From: Callorhinus ursinus
Lineage: Eukaryota > Chordata > Mammalia > Carnivora > Otariidae
Length of the DNA stretch: 64,000 nt
Direction: 5' to 3'
Assembly: GCF_003265705.1 (NCBI RefSeq)
Contig: NW_020313005.1
Span: 16,168,456 to 16,232,455, forward strand
Positions 32,109 through 43,275 of this stretch are shown here, in pieces. Each line of letters begins with the position of its first letter. Positions within the stretch are counted from its first letter, which is position 1. The position numbers and the translations under genes were made by a program. The notes beneath the pieces were generated by a model, which made no database searches, was not told the origin of the DNA, and was given only the letters and a program-made list of their open reading frames with translations.

Positions 32109-32801
32109 CGCCTCCTGTTGGTGGGAATGCAAGTTGGTGCAGCCACTTTGGAAAACAGTGTGGAGGTTCCTCAAAAAGTTAAAAATAGAGCTACCCTATG
32201 ACCCAGCAATTGCACTACTGGGTATTTACCCCAAAGATACAGATGCAGTGAAAAGAAGGGCCACACGCCCCTTAATGTTCATAGCAGCAATGTCCACAAT
32301 AGCCAAACTGTGGAGAGAGCCGAGATGCCCTTCAGCAGATGAATGGGTAAAGAAGATGTGGTCCATAAATACAATGGAATGTTACTCAGCCATCAGAAAG
32401 GATGAATACCCAACTTTTGCATCAACATGGATGGAACTGGAGGAGATTATGCTAAGTGAAAGAAGTCAAGCAGAGAAAGTCAATTATCATATGGTTTCAC
32501 TTATTTGTGGAACATAAAGAATAGCATGGAGGACATTAGGAGAAGGAAAGGAAAAAATGAAGGTGGGGAAATCAGAGGGGGAGACGAGCCATGAGAGACT
32601 ATAGACTCCAGGAAACAAACTGAGGGTTCTAGAGGGGAGGAGGGTGGAGGGATGTGTTAGCCCGGTGATGAGTATTAAGGAGGGCACATATTGCATGGAG
32701 CACTGGGTGTTATACACAAACAATGAATCATGGATCACTACATCAAAAACTAATGATGTACTATATGGTGACTAATATAACATAATAATAAAAAAAACCT
32801 G
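32109..32801 (+). mobile_element. Young carnivoran L1, 5'-truncated 3' end
   Basis: The insert begins in ORF2 (CTCCTGTTGGTGGGAATGC) and runs through the 3'UTR to the end (ATGGTGACTAATATAACATAATAATAAAAAAAA). It includes GAGCACTGGGTGTTATACAC and CATCAAAAACTAATGATG, the carnivoran 3' end. Frame 32134-32517 encodes the ORF2 C-terminus. Length about 690 bp. Confidence 0.9.
32134..32517 (+). pseudogene. L1 ORF2 C-terminal fragment
   Basis: A 127-codon frame that matches the last part of L1 ORF2: [78 protein letters not shown] and the final VSLICGT. This region lies after the reverse transcriptase and ends with the natural stop. It has no upstream ORF2, so it cannot make an active protein. Confidence 0.85.
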
Positions 32802-32869
32802 CTGGGCTACAGGTCAAACTGTGCATACTGGAAAATTTATGGTTTTATATATTTCTTTTATAAAGTGAG

Positions 32870-33194
32870 AAAGCTTAAAAAGACTAAACAAAGTAGAAGT
32901 ATTGTAATAAAGGTAAAACTAGAAATTAATGAATTCCAAAGGTATAAATGATAAAACTAGGATTTGGTTCTCAGAATCAAAATAATTAAAGTTGTAAAAC
33001 TTGCTAACCTATATTGAAAAAAAAAGGAGACACATAACTATATAAGAAATAACTCTGCAGACATACCTACTATATAGTGGGCCAGACAGTTTGAGACAAA
33101 TAGAGTAAAAGACATGCACAGTATCCAAAGAGAAGTTTTAAAAACACCTTGAGACATTAAGTCAAAATTGTATAAATTGATATACCATATTGAG
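32870..33194 (+). mobile_element. Old L1 ORF2 fragment
   Basis: TAAAACTAGAAATTAATGAATTCC, AGGATTTGGTTCTCAGAATC, AATAATTAAAGTTGTAAAACTTGCTAACC, and GGAGACACATAACTATATAAGAAATAAC match the linker between endonuclease and reverse transcriptase (usual words: SWFFEKINKID, KLTKKKREDTNY). Very diverged. Confidence 0.55.
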
Positions 33195-33207
33195 AGACTG
33201 AACAACT

Positions 33208-33371
33208 GTATTTTATTTTTTTAAAGATTTTATTTATTCATTTAAGAGAGAGAGAGAGAGAGAGACAGAGCACAAGCAGGGAGAGAGGCAGAGGGAGAGG
33301 GAGAAGCAGACACCCCAATGAGCTGGGAGCCTGATGCGGGGCTCAATCCCAGGACCTGGAGATCATGACCT
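33208..33371 (-). mobile_element. Can-SINE, head hidden in assembly gap
   Basis: AAAGATTTTATTTATTCATTTAAGAGAGAGAG, then GCAGAGGGAGAGGGAGAAGCAGACACCCC, GAGCTGGGAGCCTGATGCGGGGCTC and CCCAGGACCTGGAGATCATGACCT are the antisense SINE tail, CT region and body. The tRNA-like A box would lie in the N run that follows. Confidence 0.9.
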
Positions 33372-33471
33372 NNNNNNNNNNNNNNNNNNNNNNNNNNNNN
33401 NNNNNNNNNNNNNNNNNNNNNNNNNNNNNNNNNNNNNNNNNNNNNNNNNNNNNNNNNNNNNNNNNNNNNNN
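33372..33471. other. Assembly gap of 100 N
   Basis: Exactly 100 N, a default size for gaps of unknown length. It starts inside a Can-SINE. Confidence 1.
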
Positions 33472-36444
33472 GAGAGTAAAGGTCCTGGCCTGGGTGTCAA
33501 AAGCTCTGTTTATGCCAGTAGCTAACTGGGGTCTAGCCTATTTAAACTCTTTTCAGATCAAGTTTGGGTATAAATACACGAAAGGATAGTAATTATAATA
33601 GTTTGTGATGCTGAACAATTTGCTTAATCTTGTTGAGCCTTGGTTTTTTGTTTTGAAAAACTTTGACTATTGAAAAAAAATCAGCTTGACTTCATTTGTA
33701 TTTAATCCCTTTAAATTTTGCACCTTGCTTTATCTAGCTGTATCTGTCTATCTACTAACATATCCATTCTTTAGATGAACTCAAGGTTCTTTGAGGGTGG
33801 AAATGTGTCATAGGTATTATACAAACACTTGTTGATTATTAAATCATCATCATTGAGATGGTTCTGGAGCTACAAAGGTGAATGATACATAAATCCTATA
33901 CTCTATGAACTCAGGAGAAAGAGAAAAAAGACAGGAAGGGAGAGGAAATAATAATAAATAATAATAAAAATATAGCTTTTTTTTTCTGTTCCTATGATGG
34001 TATCTTCCATATGGTATATGAATTTCTCAGTCAATACTTCTAAATAATTATTATTTAACCTAATAATACTTATTTTTAGATGTACTATCTAATAATACTT
34101 ACTTAGAAGTATTGACTGATAAATAAGTCTAATTCCCTCATGTCAGCAAGGACTGCTGTGAATTTTAAGTGGAATTAGTAACCGGTAGAGGATTTTTGGT
34201 TACACTGGGTGGTGTGAGCATATCATTTCATCTTGACTCCTCCTCCAAAGTTCACTAAAATGGTAGTAAATGATTAAAAAAAATAAACATCAATAAATGC
34301 AAAGAGATTAAGAAAATAGACAATAGCATGTGAGAGATGATTACATGTATTAGGAGCTGGAAAGTAGATGAAAGAAAGAAACTGCCTTAAAATGGATAAG
34401 CTAAAACTTAAGCTCATGTGTACCTGTTGGCGTGCATGTGGATGTGTCGTCAAGCCAACAACAACCAACTCAGAAGTCTTGGGCCTTGGATTTGGATGCC
34501 CTAGCTACCTCTGTGACTGGGAGGAGGTCGGGTTGCTAGAAAGCATTAGACCCATATTAACTCCTTCAGTCTGTGTAACTGTGTGACTGCTTTCTCTGTC
34601 CCGGCAGGAGCTGGGAGGTGTGCACAGAGAAGGATGAGGTGAGACATTGTTCTGAAAATAAAGGCAGAGCTAAATGAAAGTTTGCATACTAAACAGCAAG
34701 GCTTCCAGTCCTTCTCTCACTGTCCTCCCAAACCAGGCAACTATTCTTCCCAGTAGGACACTGGATGACTCCTTTTTGGGAAAACTGACTGGCATTTAAT
34801 ACAAGATTTTCAGATATTGAGCATAACCTAATCAAAGTCAAACCCATTTGAGCTACATGTCCATCATCGGCTGGCCAAGAACTCTGCTCTGAGTTGTCTT
34901 CATCCTGGCACTCAATGGAATAGCTCTTATCAGTCATGCTGGCCACCATCGTGGTGGAAGGAAATAGTGCTGTGGATTCTGCACTGATCCCTAAAGTTCC
35001 CTCTGGAAGTGACACATATCATTCCCACACAACTTTTCATTGGCCAGACAAGTCGTATGCCTGTCTAACTTTAAAGCTGGTGAGGGAGTGAAACTTTGGC
35101 ATGTGCCTGGAAGGAGAACCAGAATATTTGTGAATAACTTGAACAACAGTCTTCCCATCTGGTCTCTAAATATTCTATGTACCCTTCTTCCCACATGCAA
35201 AGTATACTTATCTCACCTGGAGGTAGACTTTTCTACTGTCTCATAAAGCTCAACCTCTAAAACAGAGGTAGTCTGTTGAAGGGATGATGCTCAGGAGTCT
35301 CTTCTTCAGGTCCATAAGTGACTCCTAGCAATCCGGGGAGCCAGGAATTAAACACAGACACACATACAGACCCCAAAATAAAAAAAAACAAAGTAAACAA
35401 AAGTTGTTTACCTCTCCTCCACCTTCCCAATATAGACTCATGGAAAGGACAGACAAAGTCCAATAAGCACTCTTATTAAAAAAGGGAAGAAGGGGAATCA
35501 TGCAGTGGATAGTGGTGAATCCCACCGGGCAGTCATGTGTAGAGTCCTCTGGTTTAAGAGGGGAAAATGTTCTTGATTATACCTTGATTCATTTTCCTGT
35601 TCTTGTTCCTTGCCTATTGTATTCTGTTGTTCCTTGCTCTGCCTTTTTTCAATGTTCTTTCTTTTTCATTATCCTCCATTGCCTCATTTGAGGTAGATGT
35701 TGGGGAATATGCCTTCCTTTGGAACTGAGCAGGCTTTTATCCTACTTCCTATCTGTAGATAATGGGAGCTCAGGGGTCATTTTTAAGTTTTGAAGAGTCT
35801 CAGTCCAGGCTGATAGTTCTTTTGACAATATAAAGCTCTCCAAAACATAGTTAGATTATTATTTATTTGATTATAGTCAGCTCCATGAATGAATAGCCAC
35901 ACACAGTTCTTTTATAGAAAAACTTCTTGAATGTGCTATATTTATTTGCTCACTTGCTCTTGTGTCTCTTTCTAAATTTAATTACAGGTCTTTTGAAAAA
36001 AATCTGATCAGGCTTTGGTGAGAGAGCCACAGCTTTAGCCTCTTCCTTAAATCATATTTTCATTTGAAAGGATTTCCTGGATGCCATATATTTATTTTTA
36101 AATCAGTATCTCAGTCCATTCAGGAGTTTTAGCACTGGGTATGGTGGCCGTGCTTTTGTGGTTCTTACTTTAAGGCTGATTTATAATCATCTTTTAAAAT
36201 TTTTTCTTCTCATGGGCCTTCTCAGTTTTTTCTATTACTATTTGGGTTTGAGAAGCAGCTACCTCTTTCAACCATAAAAGTCCCCAAATTATTGTCTCTG
36301 TTCCTCTGCATTACTACTTGGATACCCACAGTTCTTTTCTAAGCTCATTACAGTCTTTTATATTTATCTTTATGCCAGATGCAACCAACATCAACAAACG
36401 CACATTCCTAATGCCCTGGTTCCCTAGCACTACAAGTGCAGAAG
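33472..36444. other. Mostly single-copy DNA; nothing coding recognised
   Basis: Weak L2-like words occur near 33850-33920 (GGAGCTACAAAGGTGAATGATAC). An inverted repeat at 34027-34119 is listed separately. AT-rich with AATAAT runs at 33946-33970. No exon or RNA gene seen. Confidence 0.4.
34027..34119. repeat. Inverted repeat with 17-bp perfect arms
   Basis: The left arm TCAGTCAATACTTCTAA (34027-34043) is the exact reverse complement of TTAGAAGTATTGACTGA (34103-34119), with a 59-base AT-rich loop. Inside the loop CTAATAATACTTA is directly repeated (34060 and 34089 regions). The arms could form a hairpin, or be ends of a tiny DNA-transposon relic. Confidence 0.8.
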
Positions 36445-36561
36445 GTTATTGTATTAGGATTCACCAGGGAAACCAAACCAGTAAGGGTGTCTCTCTCTTC
36501 TCTCTCTAATCTCTCTATGTGTCTATATTTAACATATATCTATATATAGTATCTATCTATC

Positions 36562-36608
<47 letters not shown>

Positions 36609-36998
36609 ATCTATCATCTATCATCTATCATCATCTATCTATCATCTATCATCTATCAGCTAGAAAGGGAGTCTGGAGGCCTGAGAATCAAGAGAGCCAA
36701 TGATGTAAGTTCTAGTCCAAATCCAAGTCTGAAGACAGAAGACCTATGTCCCAGCTCTAATACAGTCAGGCCCAGAGAAAGAATTCTTTCTTATTCAGTC
36801 TTTTGTTCTATTCAGGGCCTCAACAGATTGGATGAGGCCTACCCACTTTAAGGAATGCAATCTGCTTCATTCAGTCTACCAGTGCAAATGTGAATCTCAT
36901 CCAGAAAACCCTCAGACACACCCAGATAGTGTTTAACCAAATATCTGGCACTCTGTGGCCTAGTCAGGTTGGCACATAAAATTAATCATCACAGTTAT
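36445..36998. mobile_element. Solo LTR-like element with 5-bp duplication
   Basis: The element 36450-36993 starts TGTATTAGG and ends ATCATCACA, i.e. TG...CA, and is flanked by GTTAT at 36445-36449 and 36994-36998. Size (about 540 bp), ends and 5-bp duplication fit a solo LTR of an old endogenous retrovirus-like element. I recognise the consensus (GGATTCACCAGGGAAACC ... AACCAAATATCTGGCAC) but cannot name the family. It contains an expanded ATCT tract. Confidence 0.6.
36545..36660 (+). repeat. (ATCT)n microsatellite inside the LTR-like element
   Basis: About 13 uninterrupted ATCT/CTAT units (36548-36608) are followed by interrupted ATCATCT units to 36658. Likely grown from the TATATA/TAGATAGA stretch of the element's consensus. 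Confidence 0.95.
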
Positions 36999-37174
36999 TT
37001 TCTGTTTCTCAAGGTTATGTCCAGTGAAATTTCTGCCAAATGTTTCCCATTTTCTAATGTGGATCACCATGCCTCTAACCCCTGATAAATTTTCTTGTTG
37101 CCCACTGGCAGACCACTAAGTTGATGCCACATGTGGCAGCTCTCCATTCCATGTGTCAATTTCTAGATCTTCAG

Positions 37175-38190
37175 GACAGGATAGGTTATGCTATAGTAAC
37201 AAACAATTCTAGAATCTTGGTGGCTTATTTTTTTTCTAAGTTTTTAAATTTAAATTCAATTAATTGACATATAATGTATTATTAGTTTCAGAGGTAGAGG
37301 CCAGTGCCCATTACATCATATGCCCTCCTTAATGTCCATCACCCAGTTACCCCATTCCCCCACCCCCAACCCCCACCCCTCTAGCAACCCTCAGTTTGTT
37401 TCTGATGGTTAAGAGTCTCTTATGGTTTGTCTCCCTCTCTGATTTCATCTTGTTTTATTTTTTCCTCTCTTCCCCTACGATCTTGTTTCTTAAATTCCAC
37501 GTGTGAGTGAGATCATATGATAATTGTCTTTCTCTGATTGACTTACTTTGCTTAGCATAATACCCTCTAGTTCTATCCACATCATTGCAAATGCAAGATT
37601 TCATTTTTTGATGGCTGAGTAGTATTCCATTGTATACATATACCATATCTTCTTTATCCATTCGTCTGTTGATGGACATCTAGGCTCTTTCATAGTTTGG
37701 CTATTGTGGACATTGCTGCTATGAACACTGGGGTGCAGGTGCCCCTTCAGATCACTACATTTGTATCTTTGGGGTAAATACCTAGTAGTGCAATTGCTGG
37801 GTCGTAGAGTAGCTCTATTTTCAACTTTTTGAGGAACCTCCATAATGTTTCCCAGAGTGGCTGCACCAGCTTGCATTCCCAAAGAATCTTGGTAGCTTAT
37901 ATTAATAAACTTTATTTCTTATTCACATTAACTGTTTCTTGTGGGTTGCTAAAGGGTTCTGTTCTGAGTCATCCTCACATCAAGATGAAAGCTGCTGCAG
38001 CCACCATCTGGAGGTCTGTTGCTTGCCCTGGCAGAGGCAAAGAGGACATGTCACTCTGCTCACATGCCATTGGTCAAAATAAGTCACATGGCCACAGCTA
38101 ATTTCAAAGGCCACAAGTCCTACCATGTGCCCAAAGGAGGAGTATCACAATCTGTGCATAGCCCCTATGGTCACCAAGTCCAGCTCAAGC
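37175..38190. repeat. Older interspersed repeat, split by an L1
   Basis: GGATAGGTTATGCTATAGTAACAAACAATTC (37181-37211) and, after the L1, AATAAACTTTATTTCTTATTCACATTAACTG, GTCATTGGTCAAAATAAGTCACATGGCC-like and CAAGTCCTACCATGTGCCC (38117-38136) are words of a common old mammalian repeat that I recognise but cannot name. Edges are approximate. Confidence 0.5.
37210..37900 (-). mobile_element. Carnivoran L1 3' end with 18-bp duplication
   Basis: The insert is about 37228-37882: poly-T, 3'UTR (TGACATATAATGTATTATTAG, CCAGTTACCCCATTCCCCC) and the ORF2 end in antisense (GTTGATGGACATCTAGGC, AATTGCTGGGTCGTAGAG, AGTGGCTGCACCAGC). AGAATCTTGGTGGCTTAT at 37210-37227 and AGAATCTTGGTAGCTTAT at 37883-37900 are the duplications (one mismatch). 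Confidence 0.9.
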
Positions 38191-38229
38191 ACATAAAATC
38201 TCCATTTAGCTTTTTAGTGTTATTCTCTT

Positions 38230-38910
38230 AGATATGAGTGGAAAGCCAAGGAGCAAAAGACACATGACAAAAGCCTCTAATATGAAAAACAGAGATCAAT
38301 GCAAACATGATTTAAAAAGTGAACTGGGAGTAAAAAGACAATGCAGGAACAGAAGAAAACTTTCCAAATCCTCCCACTGGTTTCATAATAAAATGTTTGC
38401 ACTCCTGAAAGAAGAACAGGATGCTATGAAAAGGGACAATCAAAAAAGAAGGGATTGCCCTTAACAACTGAACATACGATAAAAGGAATTTTAAAATTCA
38501 GTGGAGGAGTTTGAAGATAAAGCAGAACAAAATATCTAGTAGGTCAGATATAGAAAAGATGTGGATCAATCTGGAAAACCCATCCTTTTAATTAATAGGA
38601 GTTACACAGAGAGAAGATATTTTTCAAAGAAATATTTCCTGGAATATCCCAGAACTGAAGGCAGTGAGATTCCATATTGGAAGGACTAACCAATTGCTCA
38701 ATACCATGAATACAAAAGCTCCTACCGCCAAACCTGTCACTGTCAATGTTCAAATACTAGTGATAAGGAGAATCTCCTACAGACTTCCTGAGAAGAGTGT
38801 CGTTGTGGGCGACAGGATGGCAGATCCTGTGGGTGGGATCAGAGTGGGCCTGGTCTCATCAGCAGCAGCTTGGAAGCTAGAATAATATCTTTAGATGAAG
38901 ACCTAGGGTT
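38230..38910 (+). pseudogene. Old L1/HAL1-like ORF1-region remnant
   Basis: The 76-codon frame 38234-38464 is very basic. Later words match the ORF1 region of L1M/HAL1 elements: GAATATCCCAGAACTGAAGGCAGTGAG, GGAAGGACTAACCAATTGC, AGATCC-like, TCATCAGCAGCAGCTTGGAAGCTAGAATAATATC (usual protein words: NFPELKD, TLEARRQW). Reading frame not kept. Confidence 0.5.
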
Positions 38911-39179
38911 TAGAAGACTGTTGGATGGAGGTGACAGAAATTTCCAGAAGGAAGTGGATGAGAATTACAGCTGTGCGGCAGTTTCCAGAAGCAAGCAGCC
39001 GCCACTTGGAGCTGGGGAAGCTCCAGGGTGTGAGGGTGGATGCCTCTGAAGAGTGGGGATCATCAGTGAGGAAGTGGGGGCAGAGAGCTGCCCATTTGTA
39101 TCATAGGCCCTTTTGTGTTTTAAAATAATGTTTGTGTGCTGTGCATTCTTTTGTTAAAATAAAATCTAAAATTTAAAAG

Positions 39180-39375
39180 TGCCTTGGTGTAGCAGTGGAT
39201 TACAAGTTGAAAAAACCATGAGATCAATTTCTGATTCTGATGACTAATTCACGGTGTGACTTTGATCAAGTCATTAAAACTCTTCTGTAAAATGTTTCTT
39301 AGTTCTTCATGTACAAAGTAGGACAGTAGGCCTGGAAGACTTCTTAGGTTCTTTCTGGCCCTCACTTTCCAGAGT
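39180..39375 (+). mobile_element. MIR-type SINE
   Basis: AGATCAATTTCTGATTCTGATGACTAATTCACGGTGTGACTTTGATCAAGTCATTAAAACTC, then TTCTTAGTTCTTCATG and AAAGTAGGACAGTAGGCC fit MIR order. Diverged. Confidence 0.65.
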
Positions 39376-39449
39376 TGTACAGAGCTACAAGTGCCACAGT
39401 CACCTAACAGGATGGCCTCAAATTCCTAAGTTGCCCCAGAGCTGCCCTT

Positions 39450-40000
39450 CCCTGTGGGGGCTGATGTGTTCTTGTGTGTGCCTGACTCAATTTCCTCTCA
39501 GAGAAGAGCCTAGGGGTGAGGATCGGAAATCCAGGGCCAAGTGCCAGCATGGGTTGCATGGGAAGGTGGCTGGTGCATATGGTTTATTTAGATGAGTTTA
39601 GTTCTGTATCCTGGGGACCCCTCTGCGGCTCCCTGCTGTGTAATGGGGCTGGCTAGAAGCTGATCTGGCAGCTCGTTAACACTCAATTAAAGCTCTTCTC
39701 TACAGTATGGCATTAACTTTTAAAAAATTTATACATGCAATTGAAGGAATTAAAGTGCGACTGTGGTTTTCAAAGTGGCTCATGTGAGGGAGGCTGTGAA
39801 ATTGTTCTCATCTGCCCAGTATTCAGTTTTCAAATTTATATGTGCAATTGAGTTGGAAATTAAAGTGCAGTCTTAAGGTGGGTGTGAGTATCTAATATGG
39901 TACTACATTAACCATTTTAAATTTATAAATGTAATTAAAATGGGATTACTTTGGAATTAAAGAATATAGGAAGGAGAAGAGGCACGCTCTTTCTTGGAAA
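39450..40000. promoter_or_regulatory. Candidate conserved noncoding element with three AT-rich units
   Basis: Repeat-free DNA with three copies of AAATTTATAnATGnAATTnA at 39725, 39832 and 39919, each followed by a GGAATTAAAGT(G) word, plus CTCAATTAAAGC at 39682-39693. CAATTAA and TAATTA are homeodomain core sites. No open frame. Regulatory role is inferred from motif density only. Confidence 0.35.
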
Positions 40001-41149
40001 TGTGCTGCTTTTCCTCCTTCCTATAATCTAAATTCTTGATGAGTATGTTGTCTTCAAAGTCTTAACTCCTGTAGAATAGGGAAATAAAATTTCCATGCCG
40101 GAATGGTAAAGATATCCTTGTCACATCAGTCATCACCCTTCCTTGCGTTTCTTCCCCATGTTGAAACCAGGGGCTCTACTTCCTACAGGATTTTAGAGGG
40201 TGTACCATTGCGCACTTGTCATTCTAGTCCTAAGAATACATATTTACCTTATTGATGTTAGGTTGTAGAGTCAGAGATTGCATTTTCCAGTTCCTGGAGT
40301 TAGGCACGAACTGGTTTTCTGGAATGAAGGAGCCAAGTGCTGTGGACACCACCCTGTGCAGGCACCACGCTAGAAGCCTCTTGATTTCATCCCTAGGTTG
40401 AGCATGTTGCTTTTCCAGATGGGGCAGCCCACGTACAGAAGGCACTTTTTGGCTCATCAGGAGTATGCAAGGATTGGGGCAGATGCTGGTGAGAAACATG
40501 GGCAGTTCCCCATCCTTCCATGGATCCAAACAGCATATTCTAGAAAATTAGAGTTACTCTGATTATTGTCTTTTCTGACTCCAATGACATTGTCAAAAAT
40601 TTCTTCAAACATTTTTTCCCCTTGTGGTTTAGACTGGTTCCTTTAAGACCACTAACTCTTCTAGTTGTATGGTTAGGACATACCTGAATTATCTAGAGAA
40701 TGCCCATGTCTCCAGAAAATTCTGAGGTGCACGCTGCTTGTTCTCTGAGATGATGAGACATAGGTGATGCACATCTGCCTGGGCTCAGCTCCAAAAGCTT
40801 CATCTTCGCTGTTCATCATGACTCCTTTAAGGCAGGGGGCTGGTCTATGTTCTCCTGTTCCCCCTCCCTCTTTCCTCATTGCCACTCAAATGATAGCCTC
40901 TCTGTCTGTCCCAGAACAGTGCTTAGTACAGCAGGAGGATGATGAGTGGCTTTGGTAGGCAGCTCTCCAAGAAATCCTGAATCCCCAGGCATGATTGGCT
41001 TTCTTAGGCCAGACACAAGCTGTCGCACCCTAGGGGTCTTACCCTCTTCAAGGTGCTGAGCAAGGGGAAGGAGGGGGGATGGGTGCCACCTCATTGTGTC
41101 TGTAATCTAAGCCCCTTTATCATTCATCCTTGTCATTTTCAGAAGTCTT
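40001..41149. other. Single-copy DNA; nothing recognised
   Basis: No exon or repeat family seen. Frames at 40230-40529 and 40673-41094 minus lack known motifs. Confidence 0.4.
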
Positions 41150-41360
41150 TGAGTCAAGGCCCCTTTCTTCCTTTTCCCCCCTAATACATTTGCATGTTCA
41201 TTGAGGCGAAAAATTACATGATTTCAAGATTGCGCTGAGTCCTGTTTCAGACCCTGGGCCTGCTTAGCAGGGCCATCACTCTGCAATTAGGCTGGGACTC
41301 ACAATCCTTATTTAATATCAGTGCTGCTCCAGTGTGAGTACCTGCTGCTTCTCAGCCCCC
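41150..41360. promoter_or_regulatory. Candidate conserved noncoding element
   Basis: ATTTGCATGTTCATTGAGG (octamer ATTTGCAT at 41189-41196), GAAAAATTACATGATTTC, TCTGCAATTAGGC and TATTTAATATCAG lie in repeat-free DNA without an open frame. Composition-based impression only. Confidence 0.2.
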
Positions 41361-42240
41361 ACTCTGCCTCTGTCCCATCCAGAGTTGTCTATGTGGCTTA
41401 TACACTCCACTGAGGATGGGTCCAGGAGAACCTCTGGGTAACCACACAGTGCATCATGGTAAATGGAATAAATGAATGGACCTTTTCATTAAAAACAGTT
41501 CTGTTTTAAAAGTTCAGAAGCTAGGTTAGGCCTTCATCTTTTGTAAGGAAGTTAGTCTTGCTATTAAAAACAGATTAAAACAAACAGGTAGAAATCATTG
41601 ACTGCTTTATCCTGTATAGCACATCCCCAAAGATTTGTAGGAACTTCCAAAAACATGTAAAAGACAATAGACTTGAAATGGAGGACTTTAGGGTGAAGAG
41701 AAAAGATAAATGAGAAAACAATAAACCCCTTCCCATTTTTGAAAAAGAAAAAATTGTGTCATGATTGCCGGCTAATAGAAATACAGACAGCCATGTGGGG
41801 CAGGGGAGATGGCCCTGACCCTGGAGGGCACTGCTGGGCCTGCTGGGAAGGAGGAGTAGGCTGGTGGTGTTTGGATGCATAATATTTGGGTTTTGGCTAC
41901 TACAAAACATGGAGCCAAGTGCGCAGCTGACCTCTAGGCCCCCAGGTGGGTCCATTTTATACGTATTTCTGTAAACTAATTGCCACTGTACTTCATTACA
42001 TTCTTATCCCTCTTTTCTCCTCACCCCCAATTCCTCAATTATTTTGAAGTTTCTGCAAATCTGTGGTGACTTCAGGCACAAAGTAAATCAGTCAATGAAT
42101 TAGGAATTATTATGGGGTCTTGTCAGAGGACAAGAGAAGCCACTTATTATAAATCTTACCAAATTAACCTAACTGAAGAGAAGGCCAGAATGAATTGTCT
42201 GATTTAGTGGACTTCATTTGTGAGTATCCTTACCAATTTT
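41361..42240. other. Single-copy DNA; nothing recognised
   Basis: No exon or repeat family seen. The 126-codon minus frame at 41575-41955 shows no domain I know. Confidence 0.4.
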
Positions 42241-43275
42241 CAATTCATTTAGTGAGAATTGACTGTACACCTACTTAGCACATGACCCTGGTTTAGGGAG
42301 AGTCTTTTGGAGATACTGGGAATAACAACCTAGACAGAGTCCTTGTCTCTTCTGGACCTTATATTTCAGGTGGAGGAGGTGAGGAAAATGCACTTTCCAG
42401 ATGTTGAGAAGAGAAGTTGGAGATAGAAATTTGTGGAAACTGAGTCTACTCTCTCTACCCCAGTGCACATGTGGTCCTGTCAAAAATGAGCCCATTTGAG
42501 AGATCTTGACTTTGTAAATGGTTCCTAGAACTGCAGATACCTCTCGAATGGTGAGAGAAGCTCAGAGTGTAAAAGAATGGAGAGCAGCAAGCACTGAGCC
42601 TCTCAGCTTGGGAGTATGAAGCTCCATGCTCTCCATACTTGCAGGGAGCATGTCATCGAAAGCTGCTGGACCCCTCATCTGCTCCCTCTCTGGGTGGCCA
42701 TTTCTGCTCCAAGAAGATGGAATTTGAAACTTAACTTGACTCCACTGTGCATGTGTGTTCTCTCCCTGCCAGTCCGTACCATAGGCCACCAGAAACACTT
42801 TACAGGGAAACTGATAATAAATATATAAGTAAACAACAATAATTCAGAGTTATAAGTGATGTGAAGGAAAATGGAAGAGGGTAGTGTGACAGAGGGTAAT
42901 AGGATGGTCAGAGATATATTCTTGGAAGAGTGTTCCTGCTGGAAGAAATGGCCAGTGGCAAGGCCCTGTGACACATCCTCCCAGGGATGCTTAAGGAACT
43001 AAGAAAGGGACTGGAGCAAGGAGGGTACAGGGGAGCAAAGTTGTTGATGAGCTTGGCGAGGTTCTCAGGGGCCAGATCATGAATAGTCCTGGAGGTCCGG
43101 TAAAGACTTATCCAAGTGTAATGAGAAACCACTGGAAGGCTTCCAGTAGAAGAATGACATGGTCTGATTTATGTTTGAGAAGTTCTGGCTCCTTTACCAA
43201 GAATGAATTAGAAGGGGAGGTGGGGTGGTGGGTAAGAGTAGAAGCAGAGAAACCAGTTCAGGGCTTTTCTCTACA
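42241..43275 (-). mobile_element. L2 LINE, antisense, long diverged copy
   Basis: Antisense L2 words in order: GAGATACTGGGAATAACAACC, GTCCTTGTCTCTTCTGGACC, then AAACTGATAATAAATATATAAGTAAAC, GAAGAGTGTTCCTGCTGGAAG, AATGGCCAGTGGCAAGGCCCTG, AGGGGCCAGATCATGAATAGTCC, AGAAACCACTGGAAGGCTTCCAGTAGAAGAATGACATGGTCTG. The part 42430-42790 is less sure. Sense strand is minus. Confidence 0.7.

Noticed and set aside
36545..36660. Possible CRISPR-like array
   Set aside because: It is a plain tetranucleotide microsatellite without spacers, in a mammalian genome.
36519..36851. 110-codon frame with a YLSIYLSI repeat
   Set aside because: It is the translation of an ATCT microsatellite in an LTR-like element.
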